Shown: positions 9,510 through 17,167 of the stretch, piece after piece
Position numbering within the stretch: position 1 is the first letter of the stretch
How the letters are laid out: each line of letters begins with the position of its first letter
NCBI RefSeq assembly: GCF_024807615.1
Contig: NZ_JANUCJ010000003.1
Span: 310,001 to 374,000, forward strand
DNA length: 64,000 bases
Origin: Tsukamurella ocularis
GTDB taxonomy: Bacteria; Actinomycetota; Actinomycetes; Mycobacteriales; Mycobacteriaceae
Direction: 5' to 3'
Program-made: the position numbers and the translations under genes
The notes under the pieces: model-generated
What the model was told of the DNA's origin: nothing
Database searches by the model: none
What the model saw: only the letters and a program-made list of their open reading frames with translations

Positions 9510-10748
9510 CTAACCGACCTTGCGCTCGTACGGTTCCCGCACGTCAGCGGGGCGATCGAGGAAGTCGAACTCCTCGGCGCGATACCGCGGCAGATGGTCG
9601 AAAGCAGGGTCCTCGTCGTCGATCTCCATGACGACGCAGCCGCCGCGACGCAGGTGCGCCGGCACCCCGTCGCGCACCTCGGCCTCGCGGGCGCGCTCAC
9701 GCCTGGCCCGCTCCAGGCGCGCCATCCGACGGCGACGGATCTCGGTCTCGATCCGCACCGTCCGGCGCAGGTAGGCGAGGTAGGCGACCAGCGCCAGCAC
9801 CACCGCACCGAGGCCGTACCAGGCGAAGGGCACGCTCATCAGGCCCGCACCGAGCGCGACCACGGCGAGCACGCCCAGGACCAGCGTCACGCGCTGGCGG
9901 AACCGGAACCGCGCCTCGGTGATCCGGGCGTCGTTCTCGGGGTCGTAGCCGCCGCGGCGGCGACGCGGCTCCGCGTCCTCGGCGTACGCGCCCTCGTACT
10001 CGGCGTCGTCCAGCTCGTCGTCCGCGTCCTCGGCGACCGGGCGGGAGACCGGATCGATCTCCTCCGTCAGCTGCTCGTCCGCGGCCACCTCGTCGGCGAC
10101 GTCGTCGTACTCCGCTGCCTCGACGAATTCCTCCGCCTCGGTCTCGATCTCCGCTTCGGCGACGGGCTGGTCGACGAGCGGCTCAGTGGCGGGCGGCTCA
10201 GTGACGGGCGCGGTCACGCGGCGGACGATCGGCGCGGACTCGGGCGCGGCGGCCTCGTCGGGCTCGCGCGCGGCGGGGGCGTCGACGTCCAGGTGGTCGA
10301 GGTCGACGACCCTCGTGCGCGCGGCCATCGCGGCCCGCTCAACGGTGTTGATCGGGGTGGTGTCACCGTCCATCGGACTGGATCCGTGCAGGTCGTCGAC
10401 GTCGGAATCGACGTAGGCGTGCGCATCGGCGTCCTCGTCGGCGGCGCCGCCCGCGGAGTCGGAAGGCTTACCGAACACGATCCGACCGTCCTCGACGATC
10501 TCGTCGTCCTCGAGCTCGGCGTCCGCGTCGGCCGGGCCCTCGCCGCGCGGCACCTCGACGACGGTGGCCGCCGGGCGGATACGGCGCCGCACGGCACGGC
10601 CGGCGGAACCGCCGCGGTGCAGCAGCCGGGTCTTCAGCGTCGCGTCGGACACCTGGTTCACCTTGGGGTGCCGCGCCGCGAGCATCGGAACGAGCACCAC
10701 CAGCCACGCGACGATCAGCCCCACCCAGAGCAGTGTCTGCGGGATCAT
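9510..10748 (-). CDS. sepX: Divisome membrane receptor SepX/GlpR
   Basis: Protein of 412 residues: an N-terminal membrane helix (residues 5-24), a conserved basic juxtamembrane part, a long acidic disordered linker (about 70-270), two hydrophobic segments near 290-340, and a C-terminal basic/acidic tail. This arrangement and the neighbourhood with glp, rimJ and galU identify it as SepX/GlpR, the membrane receptor for gephyrin-like Glp in corynebacterial division and polar growth. ATG 10748 has a GGAGGG site; ATG 10766 lies upstream of that site. A palindrome about 70 bp upstream suggests its own promoter. Confidence 0.82.
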   Translation of the reverse strand: MIPQTLLWVGLIVAWLVVLVPMLAARHPKVNQVSDATLKTRLLHRGGSAGRAVRRRIRPAATVVEVPRGEGPADADAELEDDEIVEDGRIVFGKPSDSAGGAADEDADAHAYVDSDVDDLHGSSPMDGDTTPINTVERAAMAARTRVVDLDHLDVDAPAAREPDEAAAPESAPIVRRVTAPVTEPPATEPLVDQPVAEAEIETEAEEFVEAAEYDDVADEVAADEQLTEEIDPVSRPVAEDADDELDDAEYEGAYAEDAEPRRRRGGYDPENDARITEARFRFRQRVTLVLGVLAVVALGAGLMSVPFAWYGLGAVVLALVAYLAYLRRTVRIETEIRRRRMARLERARRERAREAEVRDGVPAHLRRGGCVVMEIDDEDPAFDHLPRYRAEEFDFLDRPADVREPYERKVG

Positions 10749-10811
10749 GTCGGCTCCCTCCGGCATTCAGCGAGCACGGATCACATCCGTGTAAGTCGCC
10801 TTGAAGGCTAT

Positions 10812-10825
10812 TTCACCGTGGTGAA
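10812..10825. promoter_or_regulatory. 14-bp palindrome upstream of sepX
   Basis: Perfect palindrome TTCACCGTGGTGAA in the 141-bp gap between rimJ and sepX. It has the size of a dimeric repressor site. The regulator is unknown. Confidence 0.35.
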
Positions 10826-10889
10826 TCAGCGCGCCCGACGCGCCGTAGTCAAACCCCAAAAATCTCAAACAGTCACTTCAGTCACAGGC

Positions 10890-11519
10890 TCAGAAGCGCG
10901 CGCGACCCGACCGGACCACCCGCGCGACCATGGAATCCGCGACCTCCTCGGCCGTGATCGCGACGAGCAGATGGTCGCGCCAGGCACCATCGACGTGCAG
11001 GTACCGGCGTAGCATGCCCTCCTCACGGAAGCCCGAGTTGCGGAGCACAGCACGCGATCCGGCGTTCTCCGGGCGCACCGTCGCGTCCACTCGGTGCAGG
11101 CGCAGCGGGCCGAAGCAGTGGTCGACGGCGAGCGCGACGGCCGCCGTGGCCACCCCGTGGCCGGTCACCCGCCGATCGACCCAGTAGCCGACCCACGCGC
11201 TCTGCAACTGCCCGCGGGTGATGTTCCCGATGGTGATCTGGCCGGCGTAGGCACCGTCGACCTCGATGACGAGCGGGACGATCGTCCCGGCTCTCGCCTG
11301 CGAGCGCAGGGAGGCGCACAGCGGCGTCCACTGCGAGGCCGCATGCCGCCGTTGCCAGTTCACCTCGCCCGACGGTTCCCAGGGTTCCAGTTCCGCCCGA
11401 TTAAGCAGTCGCAGCCGCGACCACTGCCGGCCGTCGCGGGCGCGGATGGGCCGCAGCCGCACGACACCCGCGGCAGTGGTGAGGGGCCCGAGCTCGACCT
11501 GCCAGTTCGCTCCGAACAC
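10890..11519 (-). CDS. rimJ: GNAT acetyltransferase, RimJ-like
   Basis: Cytoplasmic GNAT-fold N-acetyltransferase of 209 residues. It has the RimJ/RimL layout: VRLRPIRARDG at the N-terminus, the acetyl-CoA loop region around DRRVTGHGVATAAVALAVDH (a Q/RxxGxG/A variant), and HRVDATVRPENAGSRAVLRNSGF near the C-terminus. The start is 5 nt downstream of the glp stop. RimJ acetylates ribosomal protein S5 in E. coli, but the target in actinobacteria is not shown by sequence. Confidence 0.85.
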   Translation of the reverse strand: MFGANWQVELGPLTTAAGVVRLRPIRARDGRQWSRLRLLNRAELEPWEPSGEVNWQRRHAASQWTPLCASLRSQARAGTIVPLVIEVDGAYAGQITIGNITRGQLQSAWVGYWVDRRVTGHGVATAAVALAVDHCFGPLRLHRVDATVRPENAGSRAVLRNSGFREEGMLRRYLHVDGAWRDHLLVAITAEEVADSMVARVVRSGRARF

Positions 11520-11524
11520 CGATG

Positions 11525-12766
11525 TCAGCCGCGCTGGGCGAGGAAGGCGACGACCACGTCGTCGCCCGCCCGGACCTCGGTGACCTCCGGGTCCACGACG
11601 ATGAGGCAGTTTGCCTCAGCCAGGCTCACCAGCAGGTGGGAGCCGTTGTCGGGGATCGGCGCGACCATGAACTCGCCGCTGTCCTCGTCGCGCATGAGCT
11701 GGCCGCGCACGTACTCGCGGCGGCCCGCGGGCGACTGATGAGATGCCGCGCTCTTGGCCGTCACCAGGCGGCGCATCGGCTGCCGCTTGCCGAGCGCGAT
11801 GCGGATCAGCGGCCGCACCATCACCTCGAAGGCGACCAGAGCGCTCATCGGGTTCGAGGGCAGCAGGAAGGTGGGCACCTGGTCGTCGCCGAGAGTGCCG
11901 AAGCCCTGAACAGAGGCGGGGTGCATCGCGATGCGCTCCACCGCGAGGTCGCCGAGCTCTGCCAACGCGACGGTGATGTCGTCGGAAGCGCTGCCGCCGA
12001 GCGCGGAGGTCACGATCACGACCTCGGAGCGCTGGAGCTGCGCCTCGACGGCCTCGCGCACCCCGTCGGTGGTGACGATGCCCACGCGGTGGACCTCGGC
12101 GCCGCAGTCGCGGGCGGCGGCGGCCAGCGCGTAGGAGGCCACGTCGTACACCTGGCCGGCCCCGGTATCCCGATCGATGTCGACCAGCTCACGGCCCACG
12201 GAGATCACCGCGACGCGGGGCCGCGGGTGCACGGAGACCTTGTCGCGCCCGACGGCGGCGAGCAGGCCCACCTGCGCGGGCCCCACGACGGTGCCGCGGC
12301 GCACGGCCACGTCGCCCGGCTGCACGTCGTCGCCCGTGCGGCGCACGTACTGTCCGGATCGGACTGCATGTCCGACACGGACTTTCGACAGGCCACCGTC
12401 GGTCCACTTGTCGGGCAGGACGGCGTCGGCGAGGGTGGGCAGCGGCGCGCCGGTCTCGACCTTGACGGCCTGACCGGGCTGCAGCCGGATGGGTTGGCGG
12501 TTGCCCGCGCGGACCTCGCCCACGACCGGCAACGAGACGACGATCTGTTCGCCGGTCTCCTCGTCGGTCTCGCCGGCGCTCGCCACGTCGACGGAGCGCA
12601 CGGCGTACCCGTCGATCGCGGCCTGGTCGAACGCGGGGAGGGCGTTCTCGACGACCACTTCCTCCGCGCACATGAGGCCCTGCGCCTCGGAGATCCCCAC
12701 GCGCACCGGCCGCGGCGCCACCGCCGCCGCCGTGACCCGTGCCAGATGGTCCTCCACGGAGCGCAT
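11525..12766 (-). CDS. glp: Gephyrin-like divisome protein Glp (MoeA fold)
   Basis: MoeA-fold protein of 413 residues with all four domains, including FDQAAIDGYAVRS near residue 46, RRTGDDVQPGD, and LPSNPMSALVAFE near 320. The molybdotransferase loop normally written SGGVSVGxYD reads TSALGGSASDD here, losing the canonical pattern, so catalytic activity is doubtful. With sepX nearby this fits Glp, which links FtsZ to the membrane receptor GlpR in Corynebacterium. Ribosome site AGGAGG precedes the ATG. A residual MoeA role cannot be excluded. Confidence 0.82.
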   Translation of the reverse strand: MRSVEDHLARVTAAAVAPRPVRVGISEAQGLMCAEEVVVENALPAFDQAAIDGYAVRSVDVASAGETDEETGEQIVVSLPVVGEVRAGNRQPIRLQPGQAVKVETGAPLPTLADAVLPDKWTDGGLSKVRVGHAVRSGQYVRRTGDDVQPGDVAVRRGTVVGPAQVGLLAAVGRDKVSVHPRPRVAVISVGRELVDIDRDTGAGQVYDVASYALAAAARDCGAEVHRVGIVTTDGVREAVEAQLQRSEVVIVTSALGGSASDDITVALAELGDLAVERIAMHPASVQGFGTLGDDQVPTFLLPSNPMSALVAFEVMVRPLIRIALGKRQPMRRLVTAKSAASHQSPAGRREYVRGQLMRDEDSGEFMVAPIPDNGSHLLVSLAEANCLIVVDPEVTEVRAGDDVVVAFLAQRG

Positions 12767-12786
12767 GCTCTCGGCCTCCTACAGCG

Positions 12787-13689
12787 TCAGTCTCGGTTCA
12801 GGCGATCCTGCAGCCAGTCGCGCAGGTCGGGACCGTAGTCGTCGCGGTCCAACGCCAAGTCAACCGCAGCCTTGAGGTAGCCCCCGGGATTTCCGAGGTC
12901 GTGTCGGGTTCCGCGGTGCACGACGACGTGCACGGGATGGCCCTCGGTGATGAGCAGCGCGATGGCGTCGGTCAGCTGGATCTCGCCGCCGGCGCCCTTG
13001 TCGATCCGGCGCAGCGCGTCGAAGATCGACCGGTCCAGCAGGTAGCGGCCCGCCGCCGCGTAGTTCGACGGGGCGTCCTCGGCCTTGGGCTTCTCGACCA
13101 TGCCGTTGACCTTGAGCACGTCCGGGTTAGCGGCGTCGGGCACGATCTCGACATCGAAGGCGCCGTAGCTGCTGATCTGCTCCGGACTGACCTCGATCGC
13201 GCAGAGCACGGAGCCGCCGCGCTTCTCGCGGACCTTCGCCATCGTCGTGAGCACGCCGATGGGCAGCACCAGGTCGTCGGGCAGGAGGACGGCGACGGCG
13301 TCCTCATCGTCGTCGAGGACCGGCTCGACGCAGGACACGGCGTGGCCCAGGCCCAGCGGCTTCTCCTGAATGACGGCCTCGGCGTGGATCAGGTTCGGGG
13401 CGCGGCGCACCTTGTCGAGCATCGCGGTCTTGCCGCGCTTCTCCAGGGTGCCCTCGAGGACGAGGTCCTCGACGAAGTGGGCGACCACACCGTCCTTACC
13501 GGGGCTGGTGACGATGCAGAGCCGCTCCGCACCGGCGGCCGCGGCCTCCTCGGCCACCAGCTCGATGCCGGGGGTGTCGACCACCGGGAGCAGTTCCTTC
13601 GGCACCGTCTTCGTCGCGGGGAGGAAGCGGGTACCCAGGCCCGCGGCGGGGACGATCGCGGTCTTCGGAATGGACGGCGCGTTGCTCAT
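12787..13689 (-). CDS. galU: UTP-glucose-1-phosphate uridylyltransferase
   Basis: Makes UDP-glucose from UTP and glucose-1-phosphate for cell-wall glycan and trehalose synthesis. The 300-residue protein has the nucleotidyltransferase signature PAAGLGTRFLPATKTVPKE near residue 14, EKPLGLGHAV near 108 and VLLPDDLVL near 133. It starts the galU-glp-rimJ run (20- and 5-nt gaps) and is divergent from the 5-FTHF cyclo-ligase gene across a 60-bp spacer. Confidence 0.95.
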   Translation of the reverse strand: MSNAPSIPKTAIVPAAGLGTRFLPATKTVPKELLPVVDTPGIELVAEEAAAAGAERLCIVTSPGKDGVVAHFVEDLVLEGTLEKRGKTAMLDKVRRAPNLIHAEAVIQEKPLGLGHAVSCVEPVLDDDEDAVAVLLPDDLVLPIGVLTTMAKVREKRGGSVLCAIEVSPEQISSYGAFDVEIVPDAANPDVLKVNGMVEKPKAEDAPSNYAAAGRYLLDRSIFDALRRIDKGAGGEIQLTDAIALLITEGHPVHVVVHRGTRHDLGNPGGYLKAAVDLALDRDDYGPDLRDWLQDRLNRD

Positions 13690-13749
13690 TCCCCCACCTT
13701 AGGCTAGGTCACGTGAAGGTAACGATCCGAGTGGCTGGGAATTCGCCGC

Positions 13750-14280
13750 GTGAGCACTGAGTCCAAGGCCGCATGGCGCACGCGATTCCGGCGCAATCGC
13801 GCGGCCCTGACGGCCGCTCAGCGGGCGGAGGCCGCGGCGGCATTGACCTCCGTTCTGGCGGCGTTGGACCTGGGTGAGGCGGTTGCGGCGTACGTGCCGG
13901 TGGGCTCCGAGCCGTCGTTCACTCTGGGCCGGCAAGTGCTGCTCCCGGTGACCCCGCCGGAGCCGGGGCCGCTCGATTGGGCGTGGTCGGGCTCACTCCT
14001 CCCCGGCCCCTTCGGACTGCTGGAACCTGCGGGCCCCCGGCTCGGAACCGACGCCTTGGCCGGGGTGTCGACGGTGCTGCTGCCCGCGCTGGGCTGCTCC
14101 CGGGAGGGCGTACGACTCGGGCGGGGAGCCGGCTACTACGACCGCTCACTGCGCCCCGGACCGCGGCGGATCGCGGTGGTCTACGACGACGAGCTGGTGG
14201 ACTACCTGCCGTCGGAGCCCACGGATGTGCCGGTGCATGCGGCGCTGACCCCGTCGGGTCTGGTGGACTTCGCGTCGTGA
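13750..14280 (+). CDS. 5-formyltetrahydrofolate cyclo-ligase
   Basis: Converts 5-formyl-THF to 5,10-methenyl-THF with ATP. The 176-residue protein has the N-terminal basic RTRFRRNR block, YVPVGSEP near residue 51, and the ATP/folate loop GVRLGRGAGYYDRSL near 121. The start is GTG. Its TGA stop is part of the left arm of a palindromic repeat, so the repeat appears to have inserted at the gene end. Confidence 0.92.
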   Translation: MSTESKAAWRTRFRRNRAALTAAQRAEAAAALTSVLAALDLGEAVAAYVPVGSEPSFTLGRQVLLPVTPPEPGPLDWAWSGSLLPGPFGLLEPAGPRLGTDALAGVSTVLLPALGCSREGVRLGRGAGYYDRSLRPGPRRIAVVYDDELVDYLPSEPTDVPVHAALTPSGLVDFAS

Positions 14281-14348
14281 ATCCACGGCTGAGAGCGTCA
14301 GGAGGCCGAATCTGGCTTCGTGACGGTGTGAGCCGTGGATTCACAGGC
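14277..14348. repeat. Palindromic repeat element, copy 1
   Basis: About 72 bp with perfect 14-bp terminal arms (gtgaatccacggct / agccgtggattcac) and nested inner pairing (cgtca/tgacg; aggcc/ggctt). It differs at two positions from copy 2 at 15320-15391. The arm provides the stop codon of the cyclo-ligase gene. Confidence 0.85.
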
Positions 14349-14418
14349 GAACGTTCCGTAACCAAACTGGGGATAGCGGCGCCTCGGCGATCCCTCCGAG
14401 CGTGTTGCTCGCGAGACG

Positions 14419-15366
14419 ATGCCGAGCATGAACGACTGGCTCTCGCTGATCCACGACATCGCGCAGTCGTCGGGCGGGGTGGTGACGCGGCATCGATTGC
14501 TGGGCGCCGGCATCCCGTCGGCGGACATCGAGCGGCTCCGTGCGGCGGGCAGGCTGACTGTGATCCGCCGCGGCTGGTACCGGCTCGAGCGTGCACGGCC
14601 GATCGTGGTGGCCGCGGTCGAAGCGGGCGCCGTCGTGACCTGCGTGAGCGCGCTCGGTTTCCACAATCCGGAGATCTGGGTGCCGGCGGGCATCACCAAG
14701 ACGCATCTGCGCTGGCCGGCTCACGTGCGGACGCGGCGGCGCACGCATGAGCAGTGCCGCGCTTTCCGCACTCTCGAGACGCCACGGGCCGCGGTGGATC
14801 CGCTGGATTCGGCGCTGCTGTGCGCGGCGAACTGCCTCGATCCCGACCAGCTGGCCGCAGTGCTCGACTCGACGCTGCGGATGACGGTGCCGCTGACCCA
14901 GGAGTACCTGCAGCAGTTGTTCGCCGGCGCGCCGGAGCGGATCAGACCGGTGCTGGGGCACCTGGACCCGCTGGCGGGATCGGGCATCGAATCGATGGTG
15001 CGGTACCGGCTGCAGTGCAGACACATCGCGGTACGCAGCCAGGTGACCATCCCCGGGGTGGGCACCGTCGACCTACTGGTGGGCGACAAGCTGATCATCG
15101 AATGCGACAGCGAAGGACATCACAGTGGCCTGCACCGCAAGACCGACCTGAAACGCGATCGGATATCGGTGCGCGGCGACTACCGCGTGCTGCGCATCGA
15201 CTATGAGGAAGTGGTGTCGAAGGAGAGGTGGGCGGCCGCATACCGGGACATCGAGGACCTGGTGCGCACTGGTCGCCACCGAGGGAAGGTCCGCACGGCA
15301 CCGGTGGCGGCAGTCGCCTGTGAATCCACGGCTGAGAGCGTCAGGGGGCCGAATCTGGCTTCGTGA
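14419..15366 (+). CDS. AbiEi-like winged-helix / DUF559 nuclease-fold protein
   Basis: Protein of 315 residues common in form among actinobacterial accessory genes. The first 90 residues look like the AbiEi-type wHTH (GVVTRHRLLGAGIPSADIERL, then RRGWYRL). The C-terminal 110 residues look like a DUF559/Vsr-like PD-(D/E)xK fold: GSGIESMVRYRL, VDLLVGDKLIIECD with acidic residues near 220-232, and a following Lys-rich helix. The last 15 or so residues and the stop are encoded by the palindromic repeat, so the native C-terminus may have been replaced. Function is unknown; orphan toxin-antitoxin or defence-related roles are possible. ATG 14428 is an alternative start. Confidence 0.7.
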   Translation: MPSMNDWLSLIHDIAQSSGGVVTRHRLLGAGIPSADIERLRAAGRLTVIRRGWYRLERARPIVVAAVEAGAVVTCVSALGFHNPEIWVPAGITKTHLRWPAHVRTRRRTHEQCRAFRTLETPRAAVDPLDSALLCAANCLDPDQLAAVLDSTLRMTVPLTQEYLQQLFAGAPERIRPVLGHLDPLAGSGIESMVRYRLQCRHIAVRSQVTIPGVGTVDLLVGDKLIIECDSEGHHSGLHRKTDLKRDRISVRGDYRVLRIDYEEVVSKERWAAAYRDIEDLVRTGRHRGKVRTAPVAAVACESTAESVRGPNLAS

Positions 15367-15392
15367 CGCTGTGAGCCGTGGATTCACAGGCG
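15315..15392. repeat. Palindromic repeat element, copy 2
   Basis: Second copy with longer perfect 19-bp arms (cgcctgtgaatccacggct and its complement). The 72-bp core is identical to copy 1 except for two substitutions. It encodes the C-terminal tail of the preceding gene and also separates it from the convergent tetR. Confidence 0.87.
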
Positions 15393-15396
15393 CCGG

Positions 15397-15948
15397 TCAC
15401 ACCAGCAGGCGAGAGATGTACTTTTCGCCGTACGTGCGCAGGGCGGCGGTGTCACTGATGTCCAGGCCGGTAGGCGAGTTGGACAGTAGCGACCCCGTGA
15501 TCCGCAGCATGAGGTCCACGACGGAGCAGAGTTCGGCGTAGTCCTGTTCGGCGCCGGTGTTACGCAGGCGGATCACGATGCCCTGGATGAGCAGGTCCCA
15601 CACGCCGCGCGGGATCCGCAGGAAGTACTCGGGCTCCGCGGCCAGCACCTTGGACACGGCCATGTTCGACTCGGCCTGCTCGATGCTCAGGACGAACACC
15701 TCGACCAGCGTCTGCTGCGGCGTGTACCCGACGATCGTCTTGTCGAGCTTGCGGCGCAGGGTACGGATCTCGATCGCGACAACGCGGGCGATCAGCTGGT
15801 CGCGGTTGGGGAAGATCCGGTACAGCGTGCTGCGGGAGACGTGCGCCTGCTTGGCCACCTGGTCCATGCTGACGCCAGGGATGCCGTTCGCGGCGATCAC
15901 CTCGCGTGCCGCGTCCACGATCCGCCGCGCAGGTGAGGGAACCGTCAT
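15397..15948 (-). CDS. TetR family regulator
   Basis: Regulator of 183 residues with an N-terminal TetR helix-turn-helix (IVDAAREVIAANGIPGVSMDQVA, then HVSRSTLYRIFPNRDQL) and a variable ligand domain. It stands alone, convergent to the DUF559-like gene and divergent from ruc. Target and ligand are unknown. Confidence 0.88.
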   Translation of the reverse strand: MTVPSPARRIVDAAREVIAANGIPGVSMDQVAKQAHVSRSTLYRIFPNRDQLIARVVAIEIRTLRRKLDKTIVGYTPQQTLVEVFVLSIEQAESNMAVSKVLAAEPEYFLRIPRGVWDLLIQGIVIRLRNTGAEQDYAELCSVVDLMLRITGSLLSNSPTGLDISDTAALRTYGEKYISRLLV

Positions 15949-15973
15949 AGCGGTATCGTATCCGTTCAGATCC

Positions 15974-16000
15974 TTGGCACTCGAATCGCAGGAGTGCTAA
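15974..16000. promoter_or_regulatory. CIRCE element (HrcA operator)
   Basis: TTGGCACTC-N9-GAGTGCTAA, one mismatch from the consensus TTAGCACTC-N9-GAGTGCTAA. It lies 22 bp upstream of the ruc GTG and just upstream of a TAGAAT -10 hexamer at about 16010-16015, where bound HrcA would block transcription. Confidence 0.88.
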
Positions 16001-16021
16001 ATCGAGGGGTAGAATCGCGAG

Positions 16022-16276
16022 GTGCCTACCTATTCGTATCAGTGCAAGGAGTGCGGCGAGGCCTTCGACGCCGTCCAGTCCTTCTCCGACGATCCGTTGA
16101 CCGTGTGCCCCAACTGCGGCGGCCCGCTCCGGAAGCTCTTCAACTCCGTGGGCGTCGTCTTCAAGGGCAGCGGCTTCTACCGCACCGATTCCCGCAGTTC
16201 GAAGGCCGATACGACGGCCAAGTCGGAGAAGAAGTCGGACACCGCGGCGAAGGTCGACAAGGCGACCAGCTCGTGA
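16022..16276 (+). CDS. ruc: FmdB-type zinc ribbon protein, Ruc chaperone homologue
   Basis: Protein of 84 residues: a zinc ribbon with Cys 8, 11, 29 and 32, then a Lys/Ser/Ala-rich disordered tail. In M. tuberculosis the orthologous position (Rv0991c) encodes Ruc, a redox-regulated chaperone under HrcA control. The CIRCE element here supports the same heat-shock regulation. TAGAAT, 6 nt, then GTG indicates a leaderless transcript. Its stop overlaps the next GTG start by 4 nt. The tail is shorter than I would expect for Ruc, so chaperone function is inferred. Confidence 0.85.
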   Translation: MPTYSYQCKECGEAFDAVQSFSDDPLTVCPNCGGPLRKLFNSVGVVFKGSGFYRTDSRSSKADTTAKSEKKSDTAAKVDKATSS

Positions 16277-17076
16277 CCCACGTCTTCGACGAGGCGACGG
16301 CGGTCGAGCCGATCGCCGTCGGCTTCCGCGCGCGGACGCACCCCGCCTACAACAACATGGTCGGCCCGTTCGGCGGGATCACCGCCGCCACCGTTGTCGC
16401 GGCGCTGCAGGCGCACCCCGAGGCGCAGGGCCACCCCCTGAGCCTCACGCTCAACTTCGCCGCCCCGATCAAGGACGGCGCCTGGGACATCGCGATCACC
16501 GTGCTCCGCACGAACCGCACCAATCAGCACTTCACGTACGTCATCACTCAGGACGACGGTGCCGTCGCCTCCGGCACCGCGGTGTTCGGCACCCGCCGCG
16601 ACACCTGGAGCGCCACCGAGACGCCCTTCCCCGAGGTCGGGGCACCCGAGGACCACGCCGAGCTGTCGATGCCGGAGTTCGTCGAGTGGGCGAAGAACTA
16701 CGAGACCCGCTTCGTCGAGGGCAGCCTCGAGATGGACGGCCCGCAGGACGGATCGACGACCACCATGTGGCTGCGCGACAAGCCCGCGCGCCCGCTGGAC
16801 TACCCGGCGCTGGCTTCGATCTCCGACTCGTTCTTCCCGCGGATCTTCCTGCGCCGCGGCACGTACGTCCCGGCGGGCACGATCTCGCTGACGACCTACT
16901 TCCACGCGAGCCCCGCGGAACTCGAGCAGCAGTCGGACGGCTACCTGCTCGCCACCGCTCGCGCGGCCCGGTTCGGGCATGGCCATTTCGATCAGTACGG
17001 CCAGGTCTGGGGCCGGAACGGCGCGCTGCTCGCGACCACGCATCAGATCGTCTACTACAAGGATCCGCAGGCCTGA
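16273..17076 (+). CDS. TesB-like acyl-CoA thioesterase family protein
   Basis: Double hot-dog protein of 267 residues. It shows GPFGGITAATVVAAL near residue 29, where the hot-dog helix begins, and a second hot-dog with SFFPRIFLRRGTYVPAGTISLTTYFHA and the end motif WGRNGALLATTHQIVYYKD, as in acyl-CoA thioesterase II-like proteins. It should hydrolyse fatty acyl-CoA. The GTG start overlaps the ruc stop (GTGA), so it is translationally coupled to a heat-shock gene. Confidence 0.8.
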   Translation: MTHVFDEATAVEPIAVGFRARTHPAYNNMVGPFGGITAATVVAALQAHPEAQGHPLSLTLNFAAPIKDGAWDIAITVLRTNRTNQHFTYVITQDDGAVASGTAVFGTRRDTWSATETPFPEVGAPEDHAELSMPEFVEWAKNYETRFVEGSLEMDGPQDGSTTTMWLRDKPARPLDYPALASISDSFFPRIFLRRGTYVPAGTISLTTYFHASPAELEQQSDGYLLATARAARFGHGHFDQYGQVWGRNGALLATTHQIVYYKDPQA

Positions 17077-17088
17077 TCTCCGAGGCAT

Positions 17089-17115
17089 TTCTCCACAGGT
17101 TCGGGGTTATCCACA
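17089..17115 (+). promoter_or_regulatory. Two DnaA-box-like sites
   Basis: TTCTCCACA at 17089-17097 and TTATCCACA at 17107-17115, same orientation, 18 bp apart. The second matches the classic DnaA box. They lie in the 91-bp gap before the SAF-domain gene. Confidence 0.35.
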
Positions 17116-17167
17116 GGCGCCCTTTTCCTGACTGCGCCGGGGTACGGGACCGTCGTAGCCTCCGGGC

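Noticed and set aside
8769-11012. 747-codon plus-strand frame spanning the tRNA and sepX
   Set aside because: Runs through a tRNA gene and antisense to sepX; not protein-like.
14277-15392. Insertion sequence with the DUF559-like gene as transposase
   Set aside because: The flanking repeats are direct copies that are each palindromic; the gene has no transposase motif and no target duplication is visible.
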